From the NCBI RefSeq assembly GCF_905207245.1, contig NZ_CAJLKP010000037.1, positions 1 through 57,064 of the forward strand: a stretch of 57,064 nucleotides of DNA. Reading direction: 5' to 3'. Position 1 is the first letter of the stretch. Each line of letters starts with the position of its first letter. A model generated the notes under the pieces. The model was given only the letters and a program-made list of their open reading frames with translations, ran no database searches and was not told where the DNA came from. The translations under genes and the position numbers were made by a program. The DNA comes from an uncultured Bacteroides sp. Lineage in GTDB: Bacteria > Bacteroidota > Bacteroidia > Bacteroidales > Bacteroidaceae. Positions 26,893 through 35,423 of the stretch are shown here, one piece after another.

Positions 26893-27930
26893 ATGAAAAC
26901 ATTTAGAATTGTACGACCGGACGAAAGTATCCGCCCGGTATTGATAGATAAAATCAATAATCTAACCAAACCGAAAGGCTCATTGGGTACTCTTGAAGAG
27001 CTGGCTCTGCAAATGGGATGGATACAGCAAACCTTATCTCCTACTCTGCAACATCCGCAAAATATCATCTTTGCTGCCGACCATGGGATTGTGGAAGAAG
27101 GTGTCAGCTTGTCACCCAAAGAAATAACCTGGCAACAAATCAGCAACTTTCTGCATGGCGGTGCAGGAGTAAATTTCCTTTGTCGCCAGCATGGTTTTAC
27201 ACTGAAGATTGTAGATGCAGGGGTAGATTATGATTTGCCTTATGAAAAAGGAATCATCAATATGAAAGTACGCAAAAGTACCCGGAACTATCTGCACGAA
27301 GCTGCCATGACGGAAGAAGAAATGGAACTCTGTCTGGAACGTGGTGCAGAGGTTGTACGTCGTTGCCACGAAGAAGGCAGCAATGTGCTCAGTTTCGGAG
27401 AAATGGGTATTGGGAATACCTCTTCTTCTTCCATGTGGATGACTTGTTTTACAAAAATTTCTTTAGAACAGTGTGTAGGTGCAGGCAGTGGACTGGATAA
27501 TGCGGGCATCCGCCACAAATATGAAGTGTTGAAGCAATCTTTAGATAACTACAAAGGAGATTATTCTCCCCGTGACATCATCCGTTATTTCGGCGGACTG
27601 GAAATGGTGATGGCTGTAGGAGGCATGCTACAGGCTGCGGAACTGGGAATGATTATTCTGGTAGATGGCTTCATCATGACAAACTGCATCCTGGCCGCCA
27701 GTAAACTATATCCCGAAGTATTGGACTATGCCATCTTCGGACATTGTGGAGACGAAACAGGACACAAACTGTTACTTGACAATATGGGTGCAAAGCCCCT
27801 TCTGAACTTAGGACTTCGCTTGGGAGAAGGAACCGGTGCTATCTGTGCGTATCCCATTGTGACGTCCGCCATACGGATGATTAACGAAATGGACAACTTT
27901 GCACATGCATCCATAACAAAATATTTTTAG
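26893..27930 (+). CDS. cobT: Nicotinate-nucleotide--dimethylbenzimidazole phosphoribosyltransferase
   Basis: Activates the lower-ligand base by moving ribose phosphate from nicotinate mononucleotide, giving alpha-ribazole phosphate. Signature segments: NNLTKPKGSLGTLEELA, IIFAADHGIVEEGVS, GGAGVNFLCRQHG, FGEMGIGNTSSSSMWM and FGHCGDETGHK. The C-terminal catalytic Glu lies in LGLRLGEGTGAICAYPI. Length 345 is typical. cobS begins 5 bp after the stop. The choice of base (benzimidazole, adenine or other) cannot be read here. Confidence 0.95.
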   Translation: MKTFRIVRPDESIRPVLIDKINNLTKPKGSLGTLEELALQMGWIQQTLSPTLQHPQNIIFAADHGIVEEGVSLSPKEITWQQISNFLHGGAGVNFLCRQHGFTLKIVDAGVDYDLPYEKGIINMKVRKSTRNYLHEAAMTEEEMELCLERGAEVVRRCHEEGSNVLSFGEMGIGNTSSSSMWMTCFTKISLEQCVGAGSGLDNAGIRHKYEVLKQSLDNYKGDYSPRDIIRYFGGLEMVMAVGGMLQAAELGMIILVDGFIMTNCILAASKLYPEVLDYAIFGHCGDETGHKLLLDNMGAKPLLNLGLRLGEGTGAICAYPIVTSAIRMINEMDNFAHASITKYF

Positions 27931-27934
27931 TGAT

Positions 27935-28723
27935 ATGAAAATTCTTGCAGCACTCATCTTTTTCACACGGTTGCCTTTTTGGAGGATAAAGGAGGTTCCG
28001 GCAGAACATTTCAAACGAATCGTTCCCTACTGGCCTCTGACCGGATGGCTGACAGGTGGCATCATGGTCGGTGTATTATGGCTGGCTGCCCAGGTTCTTC
28101 CGATATCTATTGCATGCCTCCTTGCAATCGTCTCCCGACTACTTGTCACTGGGTGTCTGCATGAAGATGGACTGGCGGACTTCTTTGACGGGTTCGGTGG
28201 AGGAACCACGCGCGAACGTACACTTGCCATCATGAAAGACTCGCATATAGGTAGTTATGGCGTCATTGGACTGATTGTTTATTTCTTGTTACTATTCCTG
28301 CTTTTAGAAAATCTGCCTTTGAAACTGATTGGCGTTTTTGTCATCTGCGGCGATTGCTATTCCAAGTTTTGCGCATCGCAGATTATTAATTATCTGCCTT
28401 ACGCACGAAAAGAAGAAGACAGTAAAGCGAAAGTGGTTTATGACCGTATGACACTGCAAGAATCACTAACAGGTTTTGTCTGCAGTCTGTTACCGATTGT
28501 TGTTTTTCTGCCAATCGTTTTCTGGCCGATAATGTGCTTTCCGCTCCTTACTTTTATCGCACTGTGCAGACTGATGAAACGCCGTCTGCAAGGTTATACT
28601 GGAGATTGCTGCGGAGCCGTGTTCCTGCTTTGCGAGCTCTCGTTCTATCTTGGTGCTGCCATTCTGGTGTATGCGCACATCAGATATGGCAATCCGGATT
28701 TTCTCAACACTTATTTAAAATAG
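27935..28723 (+). CDS. cobS: Adenosylcobinamide-GDP ribazoletransferase (cobalamin synthase)
   Basis: Inner-membrane enzyme joining adenosylcobinamide-GDP to alpha-ribazole (phosphate). It opens with FFTRLPFW and has the metal-binding segment GCLHEDGLADFFDGFGGG (Asp-rich, about residues 70-88), followed by ILAIMKDSHIG-like RTLAIMKDSHIGSYGVIGL. Five to six hydrophobic segments follow. 262 residues, standard. Tightly packed between cobT and cobC. Confidence 0.95.
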   Translation: MKILAALIFFTRLPFWRIKEVPAEHFKRIVPYWPLTGWLTGGIMVGVLWLAAQVLPISIACLLAIVSRLLVTGCLHEDGLADFFDGFGGGTTRERTLAIMKDSHIGSYGVIGLIVYFLLLFLLLENLPLKLIGVFVICGDCYSKFCASQIINYLPYARKEEDSKAKVVYDRMTLQESLTGFVCSLLPIVVFLPIVFWPIMCFPLLTFIALCRLMKRRLQGYTGDCCGAVFLLCELSFYLGAAILVYAHIRYGNPDFLNTYLK

Positions 28724-28730
28724 TAATCAT

Positions 28731-29294
28731 ATGGAAGTTATTTTTATCAGACATACCTCGGTTGATGTACCTCCCGGAGTATGCTACGGACAATCGGATG
28801 TCCCTTTGCGTGACAGTTTCAGCCAGGAGGCTGCCGTCACTTCAGAGAATCTGAAGAGTTATCGTCCGGAAGGTCGGGCTTTCGACCATGTATATACCAG
28901 TCCTCTATCCCGTTGCGTGCGTCTTGCCACCTATTGTGGCTATCCTGATGCCGAACGGGATAACCGTATCATGGAAATCAACTTCGGCGATTGGGAAATG
29001 AAAAAGTTCGACGAAATAACTGACCCGAGATTGAAAGAATGGTATGCTGATTACATGAATGTACGTGCCACAAATGGTGAATCATTTACGATGCAATATC
29101 AGCGTGTTGCCAATTTTCTGGATGAATTGAAAGAAAAGGACTACGAGCAGGTAGCCGTCTTTGCACATGGCGGCGTACTGATTTGCGCACAACTTTATGC
29201 AGGAATAATAAAGCCGGAAGAAGCATTCAGTGCTCTGACTCCTTACGGAGGAATTGTCAGATTAAAACTTGAACACAGAAACAGTTTGAATTAG
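28731..29294 (+). CDS. cobC: Alpha-ribazole phosphatase (histidine phosphatase family)
   Basis: Removes the 5'-phosphate in the last steps of the nucleotide-loop pathway. The histidine-phosphatase motif is FIRHTSVD (catalytic His at about 7), followed by GVCYGQSDVPL as in CobC. The other active-site residues are seen in TSPLSRCVRLA, the Glu of MEINFGDWE and FAHGGVLI. 187 residues. Last gene of the cobUTSC unit; a palindromic repeat follows its stop. Confidence 0.9.
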   Translation: MEVIFIRHTSVDVPPGVCYGQSDVPLRDSFSQEAAVTSENLKSYRPEGRAFDHVYTSPLSRCVRLATYCGYPDAERDNRIMEINFGDWEMKKFDEITDPRLKEWYADYMNVRATNGESFTMQYQRVANFLDELKEKDYEQVAVFAHGGVLICAQLYAGIIKPEEAFSALTPYGGIVRLKLEHRNSLN

Positions 29295-29402
29295 TTGACA
29301 AGGGGACAAGTTGACAAGGGGACAAGGAGACAAGGTTCCATGCGGTATAGAAGTATTACGCAGCCCCTTGTCCCCTTGTTAACTCGTTAACTTGTCCCCT
29401 TT
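29294..29402. repeat. Palindromic repeat, GGGGACAAGTTGAC-arm type
   Basis: The left arm is built of GACAAG units, the core is 29336-29364 (starts TTCCATGCGG, ends ACGCAGC), and the right arm is the inverted version (CCTTGTCCCCTTGTTAAC). The core matches that at 42688-42716 in 26 of 29 bases. It lies between the convergent cobC and kinase genes and may serve both as a terminator. Confidence 0.75.
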
Positions 29403-29414
29403 TTTTCTTCTCAG

Positions 29415-31376
29415 TTATTCTTTTGTCTGAATACTAAATGAAACCAACGGACCTTCTGCCGTATCCGCCTGTACCTTATAGGTACCACCAAAAGCATGAA
29501 TAAAGTGCGTATTGATTTCATGACGGATAAGTGCTGTTTTATTCTCAAAGCGCACTTTAGCAAGAGGTGTACCGATTACTTTAAAAAGTAACAGCTTCTT
29601 TTCCCGGTCATATTTGATGCGGATAACAATATTGTACGAATCGTCATCACTTTCTACCGGTACCAGCAGACTGGATAATAATGAAGAAAACCAGTTCTTA
29701 TCCGTATTTATCACCAGACTTTCGATATCCGTCTTCAAACGAACAGCCACGTGTCCATTGGCAGCCTGTATGGCAGCAGCAATTTCTTTCCGGCACAGAG
29801 CTATCACTTCGCACTCTTCCTGTACGTATTGTGTCTTACCGGATTCCAAACGGGAAAGTTCCAGAATACTATTGACATACTTCAAGAGGTTTTCCGCATT
29901 CTCCTGAATCATTTTGCCATATTCCATTTTTGCTTCTGTCGTAAGTTCTTTAGGCTCTGTCAGCAGTTCGGCAAAACCAACCACTACATTCAACGGCGTA
30001 CGTATATCATGACTGATTTCTGATTGCAGGCGATCTTTAGTAACATTATCCGCTTCTGCCTGCATAGCAGCATCTGCCGTTATTTTTTCGGCTGTAACAA
30101 TCTTCCGGGATAAATAACGTGTATAAAGATAAAAGATAAGTACCAGTATCATTAATGTAACCAGAAACAGAAAACCACGTTTGTAATTGGTATCTTTTAT
30201 CTTCTGTTTCTCCATAAGAAGCTCATCGATATGATAGATCTCCTTCATTTGCTGCAGTTGATTTGCAGAAAAAGCATTGTCCAGAGAATCCTGAGCCTGT
30301 ATCAAGTAACGCCTTGTTTCAATAGCTCCGTCAATATCACCCTTATTAATCTGAGTAGACGCTTTGTAATTAATTAGTGTAGCAAAAGTGGATACGTAAT
30401 GATTCAGCACTATAGGCGTCACCTCATCTATCAATGCAATACTTTTATCATACTCCTCCGTACGGGCATAAAATTGTAACTGTACAAGCTGTATATTGAG
30501 CCAGAAAACAGGATCAACATGGTCTTCCAACAAAGCTTTAGCCTTATCTATATGCTCCTGTGCAGTATGAAAATCCCCCTTATTCATAAATAAAAGGACA
30601 TACTTTATCTGACAGTCGATTTCAAAGTTGCTCCAATTCTTCCGTGCTTCAGGTTCACGTTTTACGACTTCCTGCAACTCTTCATCCATTTGCCGCAAAT
30701 AAGGCACCCTCAGGCTGTCTCTTCCTGTGTTTCCATACACCTGGGCTATACGCGAAAGAATATCCACACGTAAGTTGGTCTTAGTTTGGGAAGTAAAACG
30801 TTGATAAGCTTTCAAAAAAACAGTCAATGCTTCATCCACTCTGCTGGATACTCCATAAGCACACCCCAAGCTATTGTATGATGCTATTTCACCATTATTA
30901 CTATGATATTTCAGAGACTCTTCCAATGCTTCCTTTGCCACATATACAGCCTTTTCTATCTGCCTCTTAGAAGCGAGAGCACGGCTGATGGCAGCTTTTT
31001 GTTCCAGATAATAATCATAAGTACCCACTTCAGGAGCATACTCTTTCAGTTTATCCACCCAATATGCCAGGCTATCCGGATTATGCAGTTTATCGTAACA
31101 AGAAGCCAGATAAAAAGCACCCAAATTCTCATAGGTTGTATTTTTCTGGATACATGCTTCCTTATATAAAGCAGTAGAAAAAGTCTTGTTATAGGGAGCA
31201 TACTGATGCCTGTGGGCCATGTCACGCAAATAATTCAATTTGGCAAGCGTATTCGGCATGGCCTGTGCAATTTTCATGACGCTATCCTGGTATTGTTGTG
31301 CATGGGTATCTTCCGCATACAGTCTATCAGGATACAGACTCAGCAAACAAAGCAATATGATTACGATATCTTTCAT
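29415..31376 (-). CDS. TPR sensor histidine kinase-like protein with degenerate ATPase domain
   Basis: 653 residues: signal peptide (to about 22), periplasmic TPR-like helical repeats (about 60-380), one TM helix (about 405-422), a coiled coil and a HisKA domain with SEISHDIRTPLNVVVGFAEL (His about 456). The C-terminal part should be an HATPase_c domain, but I cannot find the N-box, the DxGxG box or the GTGLGL box. It therefore probably cannot bind ATP and may act as a pseudokinase dimer partner. It overlaps the stop of the complete kinase gene by 4 bp (ATGA), so the two are translated together. Confidence 0.8.
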   Translation of the reverse strand: MKDIVIILLCLLSLYPDRLYAEDTHAQQYQDSVMKIAQAMPNTLAKLNYLRDMAHRHQYAPYNKTFSTALYKEACIQKNTTYENLGAFYLASCYDKLHNPDSLAYWVDKLKEYAPEVGTYDYYLEQKAAISRALASKRQIEKAVYVAKEALEESLKYHSNNGEIASYNSLGCAYGVSSRVDEALTVFLKAYQRFTSQTKTNLRVDILSRIAQVYGNTGRDSLRVPYLRQMDEELQEVVKREPEARKNWSNFEIDCQIKYVLLFMNKGDFHTAQEHIDKAKALLEDHVDPVFWLNIQLVQLQFYARTEEYDKSIALIDEVTPIVLNHYVSTFATLINYKASTQINKGDIDGAIETRRYLIQAQDSLDNAFSANQLQQMKEIYHIDELLMEKQKIKDTNYKRGFLFLVTLMILVLIFYLYTRYLSRKIVTAEKITADAAMQAEADNVTKDRLQSEISHDIRTPLNVVVGFAELLTEPKELTTEAKMEYGKMIQENAENLLKYVNSILELSRLESGKTQYVQEECEVIALCRKEIAAAIQAANGHVAVRLKTDIESLVINTDKNWFSSLLSSLLVPVESDDDSYNIVIRIKYDREKKLLLFKVIGTPLAKVRFENKTALIRHEINTHFIHAFGGTYKVQADTAEGPLVSFSIQTKE

Positions 31377-33247
31377 GATACAACGTCCTCCGCTTTAGGT
31401 TTATACTTCAACGGATGCGTAAAACAGAAACGAGCGCCCTGCGTATAGTTGCTGTCCACCCATATCCGCCCTTTCATGTGAGTCACAATCAACTGGCAGA
31501 TGGACAGTCCTAAACCTGTTCCCTGCGCAAAGTCATTCAGTTTCTCAAAACGCTCGAAAATCACACCCTGTTTTTCAAGAGGAATACCGCAACCTGTATC
31601 GGTTACGGAGAAGAAAGCTGTATTACGGTCGGACTGTTCCAGTTTTAATACAATTGATCCTTCTTTGGTAAATTTAGTAGCATTGACCAATATATTAATC
31701 AAAACCTGACGAAGACGGGCGTCGTCCGTTTCTATCATCAATTCAGGAAGTTCTGTATCAAAACGCAGTTCAACTTCAAGCTTACGAGAAGCGGACACGG
31801 TTTCCGTAGCTTCCCTACAAAGCCTCACAGCATCATAAGGGCGGATGTTGAATGTGATATTGTCACTCTCAAAATCAGAGAAGTCGAGAATATCATTAAT
31901 CAGTTTCAGAAGCTGGAAAGAATTGACTTTGATAATTTCACAGAATTCCTTGCGCGATTCTTCGTCGAACGAATCATCATCCGAAGCCAGCACAGCAGAG
32001 AAGCCGACAATGGCATTGAGCGGTGTACGGACTTCGTGACTCATATTTGAAAGGAACATATTTTTCTTCTGAATAGCCCGTTCAGCTTTCTGTATCATCA
32101 CTTCCTGCGAATGCTTCGATTCTCTCAAACGGAAAATCTTTTTCCAGCTAAGATAGAGAAATAGCAACAGAACAAGTGTGCAGACTGCAATTCCCCCCAA
32201 GTAAAATCGATAGGAAAACAAACGGTCCCGTTCATTCTGGTAAGTCAGTTGATCGGCTTGAAAACGAGTAGTCAACAGATCTATCTCTTTAGGATAATTT
32301 TTCTCGAACGATGATTTGATATAAGAAAAAACTTTACCATATTGTTGGTATGCTTCCTCCTTCCGTCCCATTTTCACAAATAATTCCGCCTTGTCTTGCA
32401 GTACCTCTTTATACAAACTACTGTTGATTTCAGCATAACTGGTCTCGAAAAAGGCATCATAAGTAGCCAGAGACTTTTCATACTCCCCTATCTGTTCCCA
32501 ATACATGGCATCCGCTATCAGAAGATGCTGCTTAATAGCGGGAACCAATTCATCCTTTAGTGGCTCCACGGCATCCAAATGTTGGCGGGCTATCTTCGCA
32601 GAACCATTGAATAACTGGCAATAGGCATTAAAGATATGCCGCACAGCCTGCTCCTGGCTGGAAAGCTTTTCTGCCGGGAAACGATTCAGGCGGGTCATGA
32701 AATGTGCAGCCTGATGGAAATTGCGGATGCGCAGATTGTATTCTATCAGCTCTACCAGCAACATACGGACATGTATTTCTTCACCATGCATCTGGTCGAA
32801 CATCTCCAAGGCCTGTACATGGGCGGCACCGGCCTCCTTATTCCGCCCGGTATAGGAATAAACCTCACCAATGGCATTCAAGGCAAGAGCAGTTCCCAAG
32901 GCATGAGAAAGTACACTTGCCTTCGAATACATCTGTTCACTCCAGACAATGGCCAGACGGATTTCTCCCCGGAAAAGATACGATTTTATGAGTACCCGTT
33001 CCAGTTCAAAATAAGTTCTATACTGTTTAGTGGATTCCAGATAATTGAGAATGCTATCCACATTGATAGCCTCACTTTCTTCCTTGGTCAGATAATCAAA
33101 TCCCATACTGTCGTGAAAGATATCTATCACTTCATCTGACAGGGCATTACGTTTAGCTTCAGCCGAACTATCCTCTCCTGCTGATAAAGGGACAAGACAT
33201 CCAAAGCATAATATATGAAGAATGAGATATTTCAGTAAGTTTCTCAT
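31373..33247 (-). CDS. TPR sensor histidine kinase
   Basis: 624 residues from the chosen start MRNLLKYLILHIL, which gives a clean signal peptide; an upstream ATG at 33289 would add 14 polar residues. TPR-like repeats fill the periplasmic part, then a TM helix (about 362-384), a coiled coil and HisKA with SNMSHEVRTPLNAIVGFSAV (His 404). The HATPase_c domain is complete: LINILVNATKF, VTDTGCGI, FERFEKL, GTGLGLSICQLI. No receiver domain and no response regulator gene are nearby, so its partner is encoded elsewhere. First gene of a two-kinase unit. Confidence 0.9.
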   Translation of the reverse strand: MRNLLKYLILHILCFGCLVPLSAGEDSSAEAKRNALSDEVIDIFHDSMGFDYLTKEESEAINVDSILNYLESTKQYRTYFELERVLIKSYLFRGEIRLAIVWSEQMYSKASVLSHALGTALALNAIGEVYSYTGRNKEAGAAHVQALEMFDQMHGEEIHVRMLLVELIEYNLRIRNFHQAAHFMTRLNRFPAEKLSSQEQAVRHIFNAYCQLFNGSAKIARQHLDAVEPLKDELVPAIKQHLLIADAMYWEQIGEYEKSLATYDAFFETSYAEINSSLYKEVLQDKAELFVKMGRKEEAYQQYGKVFSYIKSSFEKNYPKEIDLLTTRFQADQLTYQNERDRLFSYRFYLGGIAVCTLVLLLFLYLSWKKIFRLRESKHSQEVMIQKAERAIQKKNMFLSNMSHEVRTPLNAIVGFSAVLASDDDSFDEESRKEFCEIIKVNSFQLLKLINDILDFSDFESDNITFNIRPYDAVRLCREATETVSASRKLEVELRFDTELPELMIETDDARLRQVLINILVNATKFTKEGSIVLKLEQSDRNTAFFSVTDTGCGIPLEKQGVIFERFEKLNDFAQGTGLGLSICQLIVTHMKGRIWVDSNYTQGARFCFTHPLKYKPKAEDVVS

Positions 33248-33349
33248 GAAGTTTGTTTGTTTCGTGCTGTGTGGTGTTTGTGTTGCCATTCACCGCATAC
33301 GCTGGCAAATATATTCAATATTTTCTAAAGAGCCAAAAAATGTAAATAA

Positions 33350-34402
33350 CTAAATGGCAAAAGAAACTAAAATAGCAGTCAATATCATGATTATTATCAT
33401 GATTCCTTCGGCACGGAAGTTAATACGGGTTGCAATCTTCATATCTTCCGTAGTTAAGAGGCGACCGTTATTTCCAATAAATGGTTTCCACACTTCCTCA
33501 CCGAAATAGTTGTGCGGACCACCGAAACGGCAATCCAGAATACCGGCAAGAGCCGCTTCGGGATAACCGGAATTGGGACTGGCATGCTGGTTTCCATATT
33601 TACCAACAAACTTCAATAAAGCCAGTAAACCGCGCGGTTGAAAGGAATCATTTCCGGAGTCAAGACACAAGGGGGTGTTTTTTCGTGTCCGGGGAATAGC
33701 GGCAAGTATCATAAGCATGGCAGTCAGACGGGCAGGGATGTAATTTGCCATGTCATCCAGACGAGCGGCAAAGCAACCGAAAGCGCGGTAACGGTCATTA
33801 CGATAACCAATCATAGAATCAAGTGTATTTACCATTTTATAAGCAAGCATGCCGGGAACACCCAGAAGCATATACCAAAATAAGGGAGCAATCACTCCGT
33901 CACTGAGATTTTCAGCAAGAGTTTCGAGGGCAGCAGTACGCACTTCCTGAGCAGACAATTCAGAAGTATCACGGCCAACGATGCGGGCTACTTGTGTCCT
34001 GCCTTCCTCCAGAGAACGGTCTCCAGCTTCAAATACCATACGGACTTCGCGAACAAGGGTGGTGCCTGCCAAACAAAAAAAGATGGCAAATATTTGCAAT
34101 GAAAGAAGCAGACCCGGAGAGAATACAGCAGCCCAGCGAAGCAGATATAAAGCCGCGAGATAAACGGCAAGCACAAGAATAATGGCTACAAATGCACCTT
34201 TCAAGCCCCGACCTTGCCCCTTATTAAAGATGTGTTCGGAGAATGAAATCATCTTGCCGAATGCTACGACAGGATGGGGCAACCAGGCAGGGTCACCCAG
34301 ACATCGATCGAGAAGCCAGGCTACAAGCAGAGGCAGGTTGAGATTAAACGCAATGCCTATAATGATGAGTATATCTTCCATTGTATCCATATTAATTTTC
34401 AA
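33350..34402 (-). CDS. cbiB: Adenosylcobinamide-phosphate synthase
   Basis: Membrane enzyme that attaches aminopropanol (or its phosphate) to adenosylcobyric acid. Family segments: WLLDRCLGDPAWLPHPVVAF near the N terminus, AALETLAENLSDGVIAPLFW, MVNTLDSMIGYRNDRY and HASPNSGYPEAALAG. Four to five hydrophobic segments. The start overlaps the stop of cobD by 11 bp; MDTMED at 34390 is an alternative start. Last gene of cobQ-cobD-cbiB. Equivalent names differ between pathways (CobD in Pseudomonas). Confidence 0.93.
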   Translation of the reverse strand: MKINMDTMEDILIIIGIAFNLNLPLLVAWLLDRCLGDPAWLPHPVVAFGKMISFSEHIFNKGQGRGLKGAFVAIILVLAVYLAALYLLRWAAVFSPGLLLSLQIFAIFFCLAGTTLVREVRMVFEAGDRSLEEGRTQVARIVGRDTSELSAQEVRTAALETLAENLSDGVIAPLFWYMLLGVPGMLAYKMVNTLDSMIGYRNDRYRAFGCFAARLDDMANYIPARLTAMLMILAAIPRTRKNTPLCLDSGNDSFQPRGLLALLKFVGKYGNQHASPNSGYPEAALAGILDCRFGGPHNYFGEEVWKPFIGNNGRLLTTEDMKIATRINFRAEGIMIIIMILTAILVSFAI

Positions 34403-35423
34403 GCCACTGCCCTATCGCCTCTACAAGACGGTCATTTTCCTCCGGTGTTTGAGTGGCAATGCGGAAGAAGTGTTCATCCAAACCTTCAAAATTGGAGGCA
34501 TCACGAATAAGGATGCCGTGCTCATTGGCAAGGTATTCCTTCAAAGCAGAAGCCCTACCAAAACGAAGGCGAACCAGCATGAAATGAGTTTCCGTTGTCC
34601 ATACTTCAAGACTTCCCAGATGCTCCAAAGCATCACGCAAACGAGCTGTTTCCTGCAAATAGGCAGGAACATCCAGTGGATTGGGCACATCGTGTTCCAA
34701 AAGGTGAAGTCCGGCTTCAATGGCAAGCCGATTAACCGACCAGGGCATACGATGAGTGCGCAGACGACTAAGCAAGCCCGCATCACCTGTGATATACCCA
34801 AGACGCAGACCGGGAACAGCGTATCGTTTGGTCATGGAATGCAGCAATAGCACATTCGGATATTCCGCAGCTTCTCGCGGAGTGAAGAGTGGTTGCAGAG
34901 TGAAGTACTCGTAAGACTGGTCGATGATGAAACAAACTTGCGAATTGCGCTCGATTAACTCCGTCAGATACTCTTTATTTACCACCGTCCCTGTTGGATT
35001 ATTGGGATTACAGAGCCAGAGCATACGTATTTCTTCCGGCAGAAGGTATCCGTCTGCCGGGGCAGGGAGTTGATACAAAGAAGTAACCCGGTGCCCATGT
35101 ATACGGCAGGCGTCAGCATATTCACTAAAGGTGGGTTGCAGAATGGCGGTATTCGTGCCCCGAAAAGTCTGTGCAATAAGATATATGGCTTCAATAGCTC
35201 CGTTTGTCACACAGACAGCATCAGCAGACAGATAATACTTGTCCGCAAAGCGGGATTCAAGCGTATAAGGTTCCGGTTCGGGATAATTCCCGATAGCATC
35301 AATCCGTGCACACAGATATGCTTTCAGTGCAGTAAGATCTACCTTGCTATAGACATTGGAGCTGAAATTAGCAGTTATCGGGCGTTGGAATTTATAGGAA
35401 TCGTCTCCGTGTCCTTCAATCAT
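34392..35423 (-). CDS. cobD: Threonine-phosphate decarboxylase, PLP-dependent
   Basis: Makes aminopropanol phosphate from threonine phosphate for the nucleotide loop. It is a fold-type I aminotransferase of 343 residues. The N-terminal YKFQRPITANFSSNVYS, substrate-loop GNYPEPEPY, and LWLCNPNNPTGTVV are present. The PLP Lys lies in LLHSMTKRYAVPGLRLGYI. It resembles histidinol-phosphate aminotransferase, but the neighbours cbiB and cobQ decide the assignment. Overlaps cobQ by 8 bp. Confidence 0.88.
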   Translation of the reverse strand: MIEGHGDDSYKFQRPITANFSSNVYSKVDLTALKAYLCARIDAIGNYPEPEPYTLESRFADKYYLSADAVCVTNGAIEAIYLIAQTFRGTNTAILQPTFSEYADACRIHGHRVTSLYQLPAPADGYLLPEEIRMLWLCNPNNPTGTVVNKEYLTELIERNSQVCFIIDQSYEYFTLQPLFTPREAAEYPNVLLLHSMTKRYAVPGLRLGYITGDAGLLSRLRTHRMPWSVNRLAIEAGLHLLEHDVPNPLDVPAYLQETARLRDALEHLGSLEVWTTETHFMLVRLRFGRASALKEYLANEHGILIRDASNFEGLDEHFFRIATQTPEENDRLVEAIGQWLEN

